Below, piece by piece: positions 53,778-62,975 of a stretch of DNA of 64,000 nt; position 1 is the stretch's first letter; every line of letters starts with the position of its first letter. Location of the stretch: assembly GCA_021817565.1 (NCBI GenBank), contig JAKAUP010000007.1, forward strand, positions 88,497 to 152,496. The letters run 5' to 3'. The notes under the pieces were generated by a model, which worked only from the letters and a program-made list of their open reading frames with translations, did no database searches and had not been told where the DNA came from. The translations under genes and the position numbers were made by a program. Source of the DNA: Microcaldota archaeon (GTDB lineage Archaea > Micrarchaeota > Micrarchaeia > Micrarchaeales > Micrarchaeaceae).

Positions 53778-54994
53778 GAATATGCCTCATACTCCTTGCC
53801 CAGCAGACTAGACGCAATCTTAAGATCTTGTATCTCATCTGTGCCCTCATATATCCGCGCAACCCTGCTGTCGCAGAAAAGCTGTCCTACGGGTGACATA
53901 AGCGAATATCCGAATCCTCCATGGATCTGCACCGCTCTGTCTGCAGAGTCAAAAGCGAGCTTTGAAGCTATGCGCTTTGCCAAGGATATGCGCATTTCCG
54001 CATCCAACATCATTTCCCTATTCGAATAGTCTTTTTCATACTCACCTTTCTTTAGCGCAGCAATATAGGTCGGCCATCTCGCCTCCTCTAAGTTCTGCCT
54101 TATCGCAGAGAGATGCCCTTGTATAAGCTGGTGCTTCCCTATCTCCTTGCCATGCTGGAATCTCTCCCGCGCGCGCTTTACGGATGCGTTCAACGCCGCC
54201 TCTATTACACCAACGCATCCGGCAGCTACTCCAAGCCTTGCGTTAAATAATGAAGAGTATGCTACCTGTATACCTTTCCCGATAGGTCCCAAAAGATTCT
54301 CTTCCGGTACCGAGACATCATCCATCGTTATCATTCCGGTATCAGAAGTGAACAGTCCTATCTTCTCCTTAAGTTCTACGCGTTCTATTCCCTCCCCCCT
54401 CATATCCACTATAAACGCGCTTATCTCTCCGTTAACGTGATCAGACCTTGCAAAGGCAATCATGTAATCCGATATGGTCCCATTCGATATCAGGTATTTG
54501 GTGCCGCTGATTCTATACCCTGAACCGTCCTTTTTGTAAGAGGTCGAAAGCGACGCAGGGTCGCTCCCTGCTTCAGGCTCAGTAAGTCCGAAGCAAAAAA
54601 CTTTCTCGTTTTTTACCATTTTTGGTATGTAACTATTTCTTTGCTCCTCATTCCCCCAGCGCTGTATGCCCTGTGCGCAGAGAAACACCTGCACATTTAT
54701 GAAGCTTGATATCCCCATCCCTAGCTGTCCAAGCCTCTCCTTTGCTAATACAGATATTATCGGATCCATACCCAAACCACCATACTCCGCTTTTATCGGG
54801 ATTCCCAAAATACCATACTTTGAGAGTATCTTCGGGGTCTCGGGATTGAATTCTCTTTTTATATAATGCTCATATTCCGGGAGAAAGAGCTCATCTGCCG
54901 CCTTATCCGCCTTATAAAACAGATCCATCTCCGCATCAGATATCTTTCTCATCCTAGAAACGTTTGCTATCGATTCCTCAAACAGTTTTTCCAT
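53774..54994 (-). CDS. acyl-CoA dehydrogenase
   Basis: About 406 residues from ATG 54994. FAD-enzyme motifs: CFGLTEPEAGSDPASLSTSYKKDGS, GTKYLISNGTISDYMIAFA, and a C-terminal VQIHGGFGYSLMSPVGQLFCDSRVARIYEGTDEIQ with the catalytic glutamate region RIYEGTDEI. Needs electron-transfer flavoprotein, which is not encoded nearby. It overlaps the SRPBCC gene by 17 nt (38 nt if the longer start is used). Confidence 0.93.
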   Translation of the reverse strand: MEKLFEESIANVSRMRKISDAEMDLFYKADKAADELFLPEYEHYIKREFNPETPKILSKYGILGIPIKAEYGGLGMDPIISVLAKERLGQLGMGISSFINVQVFLCAQGIQRWGNEEQRNSYIPKMVKNEKVFCFGLTEPEAGSDPASLSTSYKKDGSGYRISGTKYLISNGTISDYMIAFARSDHVNGEISAFIVDMRGEGIERVELKEKIGLFTSDTGMITMDDVSVPEENLLGPIGKGIQVAYSSLFNARLGVAAGCVGVIEAALNASVKRARERFQHGKEIGKHQLIQGHLSAIRQNLEEARWPTYIAALKKGEYEKDYSNREMMLDAEMRISLAKRIASKLAFDSADRAVQIHGGFGYSLMSPVGQLFCDSRVARIYEGTDEIQDLKIASSLLGKEYEAYS

Positions 54995-55436
54995 GTGGTC
55001 CAATCCCCATCTCAATCTTCATTCTTTCTATTATCTGAATAACCTTCTTGTTTATTACATCTTTTATTATGGGCTCGCTTACCCCACTCACTATCCCGCT
55101 AAGCATAGCTTCGGTCTTCCAATCAATTAAGGTGCGGCCCCCCTTATCATACAACTCCATCATTATCCTTATTTTCACGCTGCTGCCCAAGCCCCTTCCA
55201 GAGAGCTCATAAGTATAAGCGTTTCCATTTATTTCGAGTCTTCCATCGACCTTGAATCTATCATGCACTACGCTTATTCCTGCATCTATCTCAACCTTAA
55301 AATTAGAATCGTCAATCTTGGAGAAACAGCTTGAATCAGGTATGCACCTAGACAGGTTAGATGTATCGGAAAGGAACGTCCTCAACTTATCCACCGGAAC
55401 ATCAAGCTCTTCCGAACCCTGCATTACTGTTTGCAT
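54978..55436 (-). CDS. CoxG-like SRPBCC-domain protein
   Basis: 152 residues, START/SRPBCC fold like carbon-monoxide dehydrogenase subunit G: LDVPVDKLRTFLSDTSNLSRCIPDSSC and GRTLIDWKTEAMLSG, ending IIERMKIEMG. It is the first gene of the beta-oxidation string. Such proteins often bind hydrophobic ligands; here it could handle acyl chains (inference). Confidence 0.82.
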   Translation of the reverse strand: MQTVMQGSEELDVPVDKLRTFLSDTSNLSRCIPDSSCFSKIDDSNFKVEIDAGISVVHDRFKVDGRLEINGNAYTYELSGRGLGSSVKIRIMMELYDKGGRTLIDWKTEAMLSGIVSGVSEPIIKDVINKKVIQIIERMKIEMGIGPHGKTV

Positions 55437-55490
55437 ACTACTCCAATGGATTATGTAATGTAACGATTAATAAGATTCGTTAATTATTAT

Positions 55491-56360
55491 TTAACTCACT
55501 CTTCTCATCCGCTTTGCGGCTTTTCTTCCGCCCTTCTTCCTATCTATGTAACCTTTATAGAAAGCAGCAGGTATCATGTATATCCAAGCGTCAAAAAAGC
55601 TGGCCAGTATGATCGAGAGCACCGAACCCACTACAACGGCCGCAGCTCTTGAACCGAGGGCAACCAAAAATTCGACGCCTCCAACTATTGCCACATCAAA
55701 CGCCACAAACACCATCAAAAATATTGCTGTCAATACCAGTACGGCGAAGATATCAAAGAAATGCCTCCTGCCTATTTCTATGCTCTTTTTTACCGCATCA
55801 ACCGCCTTACTCCCCTCATACATTACAACAACGTAAGCTTGGTACAGGTATATGGAGAGGAGTATGTAAACAACTACGAAGACCAATATGCCCAATAAGA
55901 GAAGTAATCCGGTAGCCAGCCCTAAACCATGGAAGACTACTGGTGCAAAAAATACCAGTCCTATGATCGCAATAGCAACAAACCATATCAAATCCAATAA
56001 AACCTCTGTTAGCAGCAGTCTAAGGTAATTCCTTGTTGTGGCATCCAAAGCACTTTTAAGCGAGACTTTGCGCCTTTTGTAACCTTGATCAAGCGAACTT
56101 ATATAGAAACCCTTTATTATGGGATTGACAAAAAGCATAACCACAAACAAGAAGAGAAATACAACGAAGAGACTGCCAAAACTTTGGTATAATCCGGATG
56201 TGAGAAGAGAGGGCTGAGTCGGCAAACCCCTCAAAATATGGGTTGCCCACATAACAGACACACCTCCGAAAAGAAGCGCCAAAAGAAGAACCGGTAATAT
56301 TATCTTCGGATTATCCCTAAGCACATTAAAACTTTTCTTGAATAGTTCAATCAAACCCAT
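55491..56360 (-). CDS. polytopic membrane protein, six helices
   Basis: About 289 residues from ATG 56360, which follows a TATA-like CATATAATAAC region shared with the divergent stomatin gene. It starts LIELFKKSFNVLRDNPKIILP, as in many archaeal membrane proteins of unknown function, and has six hydrophobic segments and a basic tail ending KKGGRKAAKRMRRVS. No motif beyond that; transporter or lipid-handling role cannot be told. Confidence 0.7.
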   Translation of the reverse strand: MGLIELFKKSFNVLRDNPKIILPVLLLALLFGGVSVMWATHILRGLPTQPSLLTSGLYQSFGSLFVVFLFLFVVMLFVNPIIKGFYISSLDQGYKRRKVSLKSALDATTRNYLRLLLTEVLLDLIWFVAIAIIGLVFFAPVVFHGLGLATGLLLLLGILVFVVVYILLSIYLYQAYVVVMYEGSKAVDAVKKSIEIGRRHFFDIFAVLVLTAIFLMVFVAFDVAIVGGVEFLVALGSRAAAVVVGSVLSIILASFFDAWIYMIPAAFYKGYIDRKKGGRKAAKRMRRVS

Positions 56361-56419
56361 TCGTTCACCAATCATTATGAAAAGGGGGCATATAATAACT
56401 TTTCTTTTGCCTATAACAT

Positions 56420-57427
56420 ATGCAGGACACGAAGCATGCCGCCAAGGAGCCAAGCGACTCATACAGCAACTCAGAAGCAGTGATAATAGACATACTTATA
56501 TTAATCATAATAACCGCAATTGCGTGGGTATTTACCGATTCAGCAGCACTTGCATTCGGAGCATTCATATTTTTTTCACTAATACTGCTTGTTCTTTCTG
56601 TAAGGGTTCTGGATCAGTGGAATAAGATGGCCGTACTGCGCTTAGGGAGATACAAGGGCATAATAGGTCCAGGCCTTTTCTTTATTATCCCGATAATCGA
56701 CTCTACGCCAATAAGGGTTGATATACGTGTCATAAGTACAACATTCAAGGCAGAGAAGACACTCACAAAGGACAATGTGCCGGTCGATGTTGACGCAATA
56801 CTATTCTGGAGGGTGGAGGAATCGCGCAAGGCAATACTGAACGTCCAATCTTACTACGATTCTGTGCTCCTTGCAGCACAGACTGCGATGCGGGACGTTA
56901 TAGGGAAGAGCGCGCTCGCTTCGATGCTTGCAGGCAGGGACATAATAGGGGAGGACATAAAAGGGCTTATAGAGGAGAGGGTAAAGGATTGGGGTATAGA
57001 AGCGATATCCGTAGAGATAAGGGACGTTACAATACCAAATGAGCTCCAGAACGCAATGGCAAGGGTTGCAACATCGGACAGAGAAAAGCAGGCAAGGGTC
57101 ATACTCGCAGAGAGTGAATCGCTTGCTGCGGACAAGATGCTTGAAGCAGCAGGCAAATATGCAAACCACCCGGAAGCAATGCAGTTAAGGGCGCTTAACA
57201 TGATGTATGAGATAAGCCTTACTGGAAAGAACGTGATGGTTTTCATACCGACCGAAACCAGAGGCCTCAGCATACCGATACCATTCGGGGTGGCCGGCAT
57301 AGACGAATACCTCAAGGCAAGTAAAACAAATGCGCAGCCGAACGTAGTAATGCCGGGAAAAGCAAGAAGGGATCATGCAAAGAAAAATGCCGGTCCAAAA
57401 GAAACGGATCAAAACCAAACGGATTAA
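56420..57427 (+). CDS. stomatin/prohibitin-like SPFH membrane protein
   Basis: 335 residues with two N-terminal hydrophobic segments (about 22-60) and an SPFH/band-7 domain (about 65-250): LGRYKGIIGPGLFFIIPIID, VDVDAILFWRVEE, AQTAMRDVIGKSAL and RVATSDREKQARVILAESE. It organises membrane microdomains in known relatives. The usual partner, an NfeD-type membrane protein, is not adjacent. The C-terminal tail is basic and disordered. Confidence 0.92.
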   Translation: MQDTKHAAKEPSDSYSNSEAVIIDILILIIITAIAWVFTDSAALAFGAFIFFSLILLVLSVRVLDQWNKMAVLRLGRYKGIIGPGLFFIIPIIDSTPIRVDIRVISTTFKAEKTLTKDNVPVDVDAILFWRVEESRKAILNVQSYYDSVLLAAQTAMRDVIGKSALASMLAGRDIIGEDIKGLIEERVKDWGIEAISVEIRDVTIPNELQNAMARVATSDREKQARVILAESESLAADKMLEAAGKYANHPEAMQLRALNMMYEISLTGKNVMVFIPTETRGLSIPIPFGVAGIDEYLKASKTNAQPNVVMPGKARRDHAKKNAGPKETDQNQTD

Positions 57428-57474
57428 GAAGAGCAGAAACAAAGCAATAAATATCTTGAAAAGGAAATATAAAT

Positions 57475-58413
57475 ATGGCTAAAATGCACAGTTCACCAAG
57501 CGTAAAAACGGCAGCCCATTCAGGAAAATCCGAAAGACTGCTGAGAAGGGAGGTAGAGCTACACAAAACACTCAAAGACCTAAATTTCCGTCATCTAAGG
57601 GATGCAGACAGCGATACGCTCTCAAACGCAACTAATCACATGGCCCATTCAGACAGATTCAGACTCATCCTATCAACTACGCATGCAGTTAATACTCCGG
57701 ATGGCTACACTTTCATAAATGAGCTCATGCAGGATCATCGGATGCAGGGCTTTATAAAAGATTTTTCAGAAGCCTTGATGAAATCCAATTCCCCAGCCAA
57801 GGCAATATCCGATGCACAAAGAAGAACCGGCAAACCGCAAAACTATCAAAACCATTTAAAGCAAATAAAGAAACTGGTACGTGCGCAAAAAAATCTGGAG
57901 AAGAAGACAATGAGGTCCGGCAGGGAATTTTTTGCACCGAAGATAACCTATGCGCGTGCAGAACGAAAGTTTAAGAAACTAATAAATGAACTCGGGGAGA
58001 AAGAAGTTTTCAAGGAGCTAAATGAGATTCTTGTCCAAAACAAGATTATTGAGATACAATCCATAATAATAGAAGAAACGAGAAAGAGGCTAAAGGAGGG
58101 ACATCCAGTACGGTTGATAACGGAAAGGATAAAGAGCTTACCAAAATACATCCAAAACGAGCTTAATAAAACAAAAAAGATAAAAAAAGTCCAGGAAACA
58201 ATCACCTATTCAAAAGAGAACAGTGAACCAAATGGTGCCAAAGAACCGACAAATGCTGAAGATGTGGGTAAGGGAATAGAGGCTTCGGACTTGGACACGG
58301 GAGAAGAAGAAAAAATAGAGGACGGAGACGTATCCCTGCCTTTATTCCTGCGTAAGTTTATGCGCCATATCCCAAAGGGGAGAACAGGAGGGAAGAGACA
58401 AAATAAAAAATAA
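57475..58413 (+). CDS. uncharacterised charged helical protein, 312 residues
   Basis: Not recognised. Lysine-rich and predicted mostly helical, with a long coiled-coil-like region (about 110-245), an acidic stretch (about 265-290: DTGEEEKIEDGD) and a very basic C-terminus (KGRTGGKRQNKK). It starts 47 nt after the stomatin stop. Basic/acidic/basic layout suggests RNA or DNA contact; that is a guess. Confidence 0.55.
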   Translation: MAKMHSSPSVKTAAHSGKSERLLRREVELHKTLKDLNFRHLRDADSDTLSNATNHMAHSDRFRLILSTTHAVNTPDGYTFINELMQDHRMQGFIKDFSEALMKSNSPAKAISDAQRRTGKPQNYQNHLKQIKKLVRAQKNLEKKTMRSGREFFAPKITYARAERKFKKLINELGEKEVFKELNEILVQNKIIEIQSIIIEETRKRLKEGHPVRLITERIKSLPKYIQNELNKTKKIKKVQETITYSKENSEPNGAKEPTNAEDVGKGIEASDLDTGEEEKIEDGDVSLPLFLRKFMRHIPKGRTGGKRQNKK

Positions 58414-58563
58414 TTCCAAAATCCAGAAACATTATAACCGTCTTTTAAATTATAGATGGTGCGGTATACTGCAAAACAACCAAACCTCCTAAAACACCAC
58501 AAAAACTTCGCACTCTAAAAACAGAAAAGCTAAAAAATCCAACCTCCAAATCTAAATGATAAT

Positions 58564-58695
58564 ATGCCAAAGAAAAGCACAAAAGCCTCTTCTAAGAAGT
58601 CAAAGACCAGCTCCTGTTGCACTAATTGCTGCTCATGCTGCAACTGTGCGCATTGTGGCGGTAGGAAGAGAGCCTGCAAATGCGATTGCTGTTGA
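58564..58695 (+). CDS. metallothionein-like cysteine-rich protein, 43 residues
   Basis: A short ATG frame encodes MPKKSTKASSKKSKTSS followed by CCTNCCSCCNCAHCGGRKRACKCDCC: 12 cysteines in 26 residues, with CC, CxC and CxxC spacings plus one His. This is the density of metallothioneins, which bind soft metals through thiolate clusters. The lysine/serine N-tail could bind nucleic acid. A TATA-like TTTTAAATTATAG at about 58443-58455 predicts an 85-nt leader, and a stem-loop follows the stop. No close family is known to me. Confidence 0.65.
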   Translation: MPKKSTKASSKKSKTSSCCTNCCSCCNCAHCGGRKRACKCDCC

Positions 58696-58721
58696 ACCCT
58701 CTCGCCTCGCGGCTTAGGGTT
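58695..58721 (+). other. stem-loop directly after the cysteine-rich gene
   Basis: AACCCT (58695-58700, starting in the TGA stop) pairs perfectly with AGGGTT (58716-58721), with a second GCC/GGC stem inside. No T-run follows, so it may be a stability element, a processing signal or a metal-sensing structure rather than a terminator. The next gene begins 25 nt later. Confidence 0.5.
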
Positions 58722-58746
58722 AGTGTAGAACATCTATGTTGATAAA

Positions 58747-59490
58747 ATGAGGAGAATAATCATACTGTACTATCTACTTATACTGATTCTCGTCATATTT
58801 GTAGGAGCAGTCGTAACATACACCCTGGGGCACATACCTGGCAACTTCAATGTGCAGGTAAATAGTTTCATTGAGGCGATATACTTCACGGTGGTTACCA
58901 TATCAACGGTTGGGTATGGTGACATAGTTCCAATAAGCAGCATTGCGCGGATATTCGTGATAATTCTGATAACCGTTGGCATAGGTATATTTGCATTTGT
59001 TTTAACATCTGTATCGAGTGATATAATGAACAAGAGATTAGAATCCCTTACTGGGAGGATAAGCAGAACCGAGAGACGACTGCTCCGCAACCATATCGTG
59101 CTGATAGGGTATGGACCCACAAATGCCACGCTGTGCCAGACCTTAAAGGCAAAAGGGGAGCGCTTTGTTATAGTTTCATCAGACAAGGTAATAATAGATC
59201 AGCTAGCCGATGAAGGATACAAGGCATTTTTTACAGACGTCACATCTGAAAGCGAGATGGAGAGCCTAAACCTAGATAAAGCCAAAAAGGTAATAATAGA
59301 CATGCGAAACGACTCCCTCACAGTATACGTATCCCTCCTTGTAAAGAACATATCAAAAAGGGAGAACATGGTTGTGGTTGCCGAAAAGCCGATAGTGGAG
59401 AAGCAATTAAAAAGCGTTGGCATGGAAAACATAATAAACCCAGGGGAGATTGCCGCTTCTTATATAATGAAAAAAATGTCAAGTGATTAA
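58747..59490 (+). CDS. potassium channel with RCK/TrkA-N domain
   Basis: 247 residues: two membrane helices (about 5-25 and 75-95) around the selectivity filter TVVTISTVGYGDIVP, then a Rossmann RCK domain (HIVLIGYGPTNATLCQTL, about 117). This is the MthK-like layout, although the C-terminal TrkA-C/gating half is short. With the antiporter at 47.7 kb it would govern K+ and pH balance. Confidence 0.93.
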   Translation: MRRIIILYYLLILILVIFVGAVVTYTLGHIPGNFNVQVNSFIEAIYFTVVTISTVGYGDIVPISSIARIFVIILITVGIGIFAFVLTSVSSDIMNKRLESLTGRISRTERRLLRNHIVLIGYGPTNATLCQTLKAKGERFVIVSSDKVIIDQLADEGYKAFFTDVTSESEMESLNLDKAKKVIIDMRNDSLTVYVSLLVKNISKRENMVVVAEKPIVEKQLKSVGMENIINPGEIAASYIMKKMSSD

Positions 59491-59844
59491 ATGATGCCAA
59501 ATATAGATCCAAGACAGCTGAAGAGCATGATGGAAAGGATGGGTATAAAGTCATCCGAGATAGAAGCGAAAAGCGTAACAATAGCGTGCGAAGACAAGAT
59601 CATACAGATATCAGAACCGCAGGTCACAAGGATCGAGGCGCAGGGTACTGTAAGCTTCCAAATCTCCGGCAATGTTTCTGAGTCCGTAATAGAACCAAAG
59701 ATAGAGATAACCGAAGAAGATGTGAAAACGGTTGTAGAGTCGACGGGCGCTTCGGAAGAGCAGGCAAAATCAGCCTTGGAGGAATCAAACGGTGACATAG
59801 CAGAAGCGATAATAAATCTGAAGAAAGGCCAATCTGGTGGATAA
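59491..59844 (+). CDS. nac: nascent polypeptide-associated complex protein
   Basis: 117 residues, archaeal homodimeric NAC. N-terminal MMPNIDPRQLKSMMERMGI, the NAC domain (IQISEPQVTRIEAQGTVSFQISG, about 40-62) and a C-terminal UBA domain (VKTVVESTGASEEQAKSALEESNGDIAEAI). Two adjacent ATGs; either may start. Overlaps the next gene by 8 nt. Confidence 0.95.
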   Translation: MMPNIDPRQLKSMMERMGIKSSEIEAKSVTIACEDKIIQISEPQVTRIEAQGTVSFQISGNVSESVIEPKIEITEEDVKTVVESTGASEEQAKSALEESNGDIAEAIINLKKGQSGG

Positions 59845-60958
59845 AATAGAAGGCAGGTACATACTTCTCACCGACCCTCGTTTTGTAAAAGAGTCTATAA
59901 AAGAGATCGATCCGGTCAACTCAATAAGGGAAAAGAGAAGGATTGACAAATACACGTGGCTAATCAGCTCAGAAGGAGAACTCCCAAAAGATAAGAAATA
60001 CGTCTTTACCTACTCATTGATGGATGCCATAGATGTTGATTTAACCGACACTGCAAGCACCGCATCAGAAATATCAAAGCATCTCCCAAAAGGCATCAGC
60101 TTCAGGATCTTCTTATTGGATGCGCTATCAAATATCGAGAGCAATAGGGATGTGGAGATAAAGATCGGAAGCATAATAGAATCTGAGGACCATCCGGTAG
60201 ACCTGGAAAACCCTGGGTGCGCTGCCCTTCTCATATCCTGCGGCGAAAAATCGGTTTTCGGAATATCCCGTAATGTGTACGAAATATACGCAATACATAC
60301 GATATTCCGCCCAAGAAACAAAAAGGCAATAAAATACATCAGCAGGGCTGAGCAGAAACTAGAAGAAGCGATCAACTACTTCGGGATTGACCTAAGCAAG
60401 GTAAAAAGATGTATAGATGTGGGTTCCGCACCTGGCGGCTGGTCAGACATGGCGCTTAGAAATGGCAAGGTGGTTATAGGGATAGACAAGGGTTATATGG
60501 ATTACCTTCAGCTCAGAAGGTACGGGGGGATAACGATTATGGTAGACAAGGAAGAAAAAGCCGAGGTTATTTCACTTGTCTCAGCAATAGACCCGAACAT
60601 AAACGTATGCACATTCGACGAGATAGAAAAGATAAAGGAAGATAGAATACCACTAATCCAAATAAAAACAAATTCGAGCGCAGTTGCGCTGAATTTGCTG
60701 CAAGGCTTAGATTTAGAAATGCTGATGATCGATTCAAATACCCACTACACTGAAAGCACGAGCATCGCAATAGCATTCTCCAAATTTTTAAGGAACGACG
60801 GGTACCTTATTCTAACTTTGAAGATAAACAACAGAAAGCCTTTGTCAGCTATAGATTACGCAACATCAAAGCTGAAAGGCACATACACCGGAATCATGAT
60901 AAAAAAGCTTGTAAAGAACAGAAGCGAGCTTACGCTTTTTGCACAAAGGTCATTTTAG
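59837..60958 (+). CDS. THUMP-FtsJ RNA 2'-O-methyltransferase
   Basis: 373 residues. The N-terminal half resembles a THUMP-type RNA-binding region. The C-terminal half is RrmJ/FtsJ-like: CIDVGSAPGGWSDMALRNGKVVIGID (about 195), the DSNTHYT segment and LTLKINNRKP, giving the K-D-K-E type active site seen in RlmM/RlmE relatives. The target (rRNA or tRNA) is not known. It converges with DUF424 by 9 nt. Confidence 0.82.
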   Translation: MDKIEGRYILLTDPRFVKESIKEIDPVNSIREKRRIDKYTWLISSEGELPKDKKYVFTYSLMDAIDVDLTDTASTASEISKHLPKGISFRIFLLDALSNIESNRDVEIKIGSIIESEDHPVDLENPGCAALLISCGEKSVFGISRNVYEIYAIHTIFRPRNKKAIKYISRAEQKLEEAINYFGIDLSKVKRCIDVGSAPGGWSDMALRNGKVVIGIDKGYMDYLQLRRYGGITIMVDKEEKAEVISLVSAIDPNINVCTFDEIEKIKEDRIPLIQIKTNSSAVALNLLQGLDLEMLMIDSNTHYTESTSIAIAFSKFLRNDGYLILTLKINNRKPLSAIDYATSKLKGTYTGIMIKKLVKNRSELTLFAQRSF

Positions 60959-61258
60959 CCTGAAAGCCTGCGCAAATGGCACTCCATCTACAAACTTGAC
61001 TGCATTCTCCCCTATTATTGCGCACCTTATCGCAGCGCTGCATGCCTCCTCGCCTATTATATTGGCAGAAGAAAAATTATCTATTAAGTCGATGTGGGGT
61101 GCGTCCGATCCATCAATAAGCTCTCCTTTGTAGAAATCCGCATAGCTTTCCACATCAATCTCAACATCCCCTTCGCTTATTACCTTCCCTATAAGGGATT
61201 CGTCGCACATCGCAACAATCGCGCCATTTGCAGTATTATGTATCTTTAAGTATATCAA
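60950..61258 (-). CDS. DUF424 protein
   Basis: About 102 residues from TTG 61258, preceded by GGATGA; the longer frame to 61294 overlaps the GT2 gene. Its LIYLKIHNTANGAIVAMCDESLIGK, ANIIGEEACSAAIRCAIIGENAVK and GVPFAQAF segments fit the archaeal DUF424 family. The function is unknown, although the family has been noted among translation-linked genes. Confidence 0.8.
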   Translation of the reverse strand: MIYLKIHNTANGAIVAMCDESLIGKVISEGDVEIDVESYADFYKGELIDGSDAPHIDLIDNFSSANIIGEEACSAAIRCAIIGENAVKFVDGVPFAQAFRLK

Positions 61259-61262
61259 ATAA

Positions 61263-62831
61263 TCATCCGTACTTGTATACGAAAACTGTCGCAAGTCCGT
61301 ACATTACTCCATACCAGACAAGCCAGAAGGCTCCCAGGAGGTTACTCGCAATAAAGGCCAGATAACCAAAGAAGAGCACAATCCCAACAAAGATGAGCTC
61401 GACTCTCGTTGTCAACAAAGAATATACTAGACTTCCCCTCCTCTGGATCTTTTGTCTATTCCATACTTTGAATGGATCCCTACGCAAGAAAACGGAAATC
61501 GCAGCCATGGTCCTGGTAACCGCGAGCGCGTAATTGAGCGCAAACAGCATCAGCCCTTTCTTGAACGAGCCAAAATACATTTTTGTCATTATTACCGGGG
61601 CAAATATGGATACAAACAATGCAGAAGAGCCTATCAGTTCCAGGTCAGTAGCTATGTCCCCCAAGTTGATTGCCTGGAAAAGGGAGACATGTGTTATTGA
61701 GGCAGCAGAGAAGACTATAAGGACTGACAGTACTGTGAATGATATGAGCATTACGGAGATGTAACTCAGGCCCATGCCGTGCATCACGTAATCTATGTGG
61801 CTTAAAACAGATTCCTTGATATTCTTTTTTTCGGCAAGGTAATACCTCATGAACTCTGTGTCTCCAAAGTTGTACCTCCACTGCTGCTTTGCAAGAGCGC
61901 TAAAGCTCTTTATCTGTATCCCTTTTGCGTATACTATCGGCACATATATGCTTTTGTATCCTCTGCCGCATGCCTCGAAACTGAAGAAGGTATCCTCTAT
62001 GACATATTCCGGGAATCCCCCAATCTCATCAAGCACAGATTTTCTTATTATGCCACAGCTTCCCGCATATATCGCCGTGTTGTTGATCGCCCTTGCAGGC
62101 TCTATAAAATTAAAGAAGAACTTATCGAAAAGGTCTACCGTCTGGGAGAAGAAACTCCCGCTGAAATAACTTTTTTCGGTCTGAATGTAAGCTACGCTCT
62201 TATCCTGAAAATAAGGCAGAAGATCCTTTAGGAAACTCCTCCTCACAATTTTCTCGTCGTAATCCAAAACCGCAACAAACTCTGCATTAACGTGCTTTAA
62301 TGCCATATTCAGAGAACCGGCCTTTCCTTTTTTGGTAGTTCCATGCAGGTAAACGATTCCAGAACCGGCACAGAATCTCCTAATCAGATCGCTGTCCTTC
62401 CCATCGTCGCTCGTATCGGACAATATGACATTCATCCTCTCTCTGGGGTAATCCACAGACAATATGGCGGAAAGCGTCCTCTTCACAACTTTCGGATCCT
62501 CGTTCTTTATCGGAACGATAAAAGCCACTTTCGGATACCTGCTCATCGGCTTTATGTACTTTGACAATTCTTTCAGATAATCTACATAGAAGTACGACTT
62601 ATAATAAAGGAACGCGGCATATGTGTTGAATGAACCCGTAACTATAGAGAGTAGCAGGAACAACACCGCGATTATATACATATAAGCGCTATTCGCTATC
62701 AGCATCAAGTAAATGGAGAACGATATACCTGCTATTGACAGCGCGGCAAATATCAATAATATAACAAGCCTGCGGCTAAAACCGGCACCGAAAAATATGC
62801 TTTTCCTGTACTCTGGGCCGACTTTACTCAT
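61263..62831 (-). CDS. membrane glycosyltransferase family 2, cellulose-synthase-like
   Basis: 522 residues: two N-terminal membrane helices, a GT-A domain (about 105-330) with VAFIVPIKNEDPKVVKRTL, the DxD-like VAVLDYDEKI, DTFFSFEACGRGY (ED/TED site) and KQQWRYNF (Q/RxxRW-type motif), and four C-terminal helices. This is a processive beta-glycosyltransferase of the surface-polysaccharide type. It may cooperate with the UppP/GT4/sulfatase-like genes in envelope building. Confidence 0.9.
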   Translation of the reverse strand: MSKVGPEYRKSIFFGAGFSRRLVILLIFAALSIAGISFSIYLMLIANSAYMYIIAVLFLLLSIVTGSFNTYAAFLYYKSYFYVDYLKELSKYIKPMSRYPKVAFIVPIKNEDPKVVKRTLSAILSVDYPRERMNVILSDTSDDGKDSDLIRRFCAGSGIVYLHGTTKKGKAGSLNMALKHVNAEFVAVLDYDEKIVRRSFLKDLLPYFQDKSVAYIQTEKSYFSGSFFSQTVDLFDKFFFNFIEPARAINNTAIYAGSCGIIRKSVLDEIGGFPEYVIEDTFFSFEACGRGYKSIYVPIVYAKGIQIKSFSALAKQQWRYNFGDTEFMRYYLAEKKNIKESVLSHIDYVMHGMGLSYISVMLISFTVLSVLIVFSAASITHVSLFQAINLGDIATDLELIGSSALFVSIFAPVIMTKMYFGSFKKGLMLFALNYALAVTRTMAAISVFLRRDPFKVWNRQKIQRRGSLVYSLLTTRVELIFVGIVLFFGYLAFIASNLLGAFWLVWYGVMYGLATVFVYKYG

Positions 62832-62975
62832 CTAACCATCTACAATAGATTCTCAAACTATAAAGTTTTATTGCATAACCATGTTTCCTTAAAATACAGC
62901 CCTCAAAAGGTATATAAAAACAATCAAGTGAAGTTATAAAAGGGAAGTGCCGAGAGCGCACAACCCCTGTTTGCT

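Noticed and set aside
53050..53811. 253-codon plus-strand frame opposite enoyl-CoA hydratase
   Set aside because: It is the complement of the conserved crotonase frame; Ser/Pro-rich with no domain.
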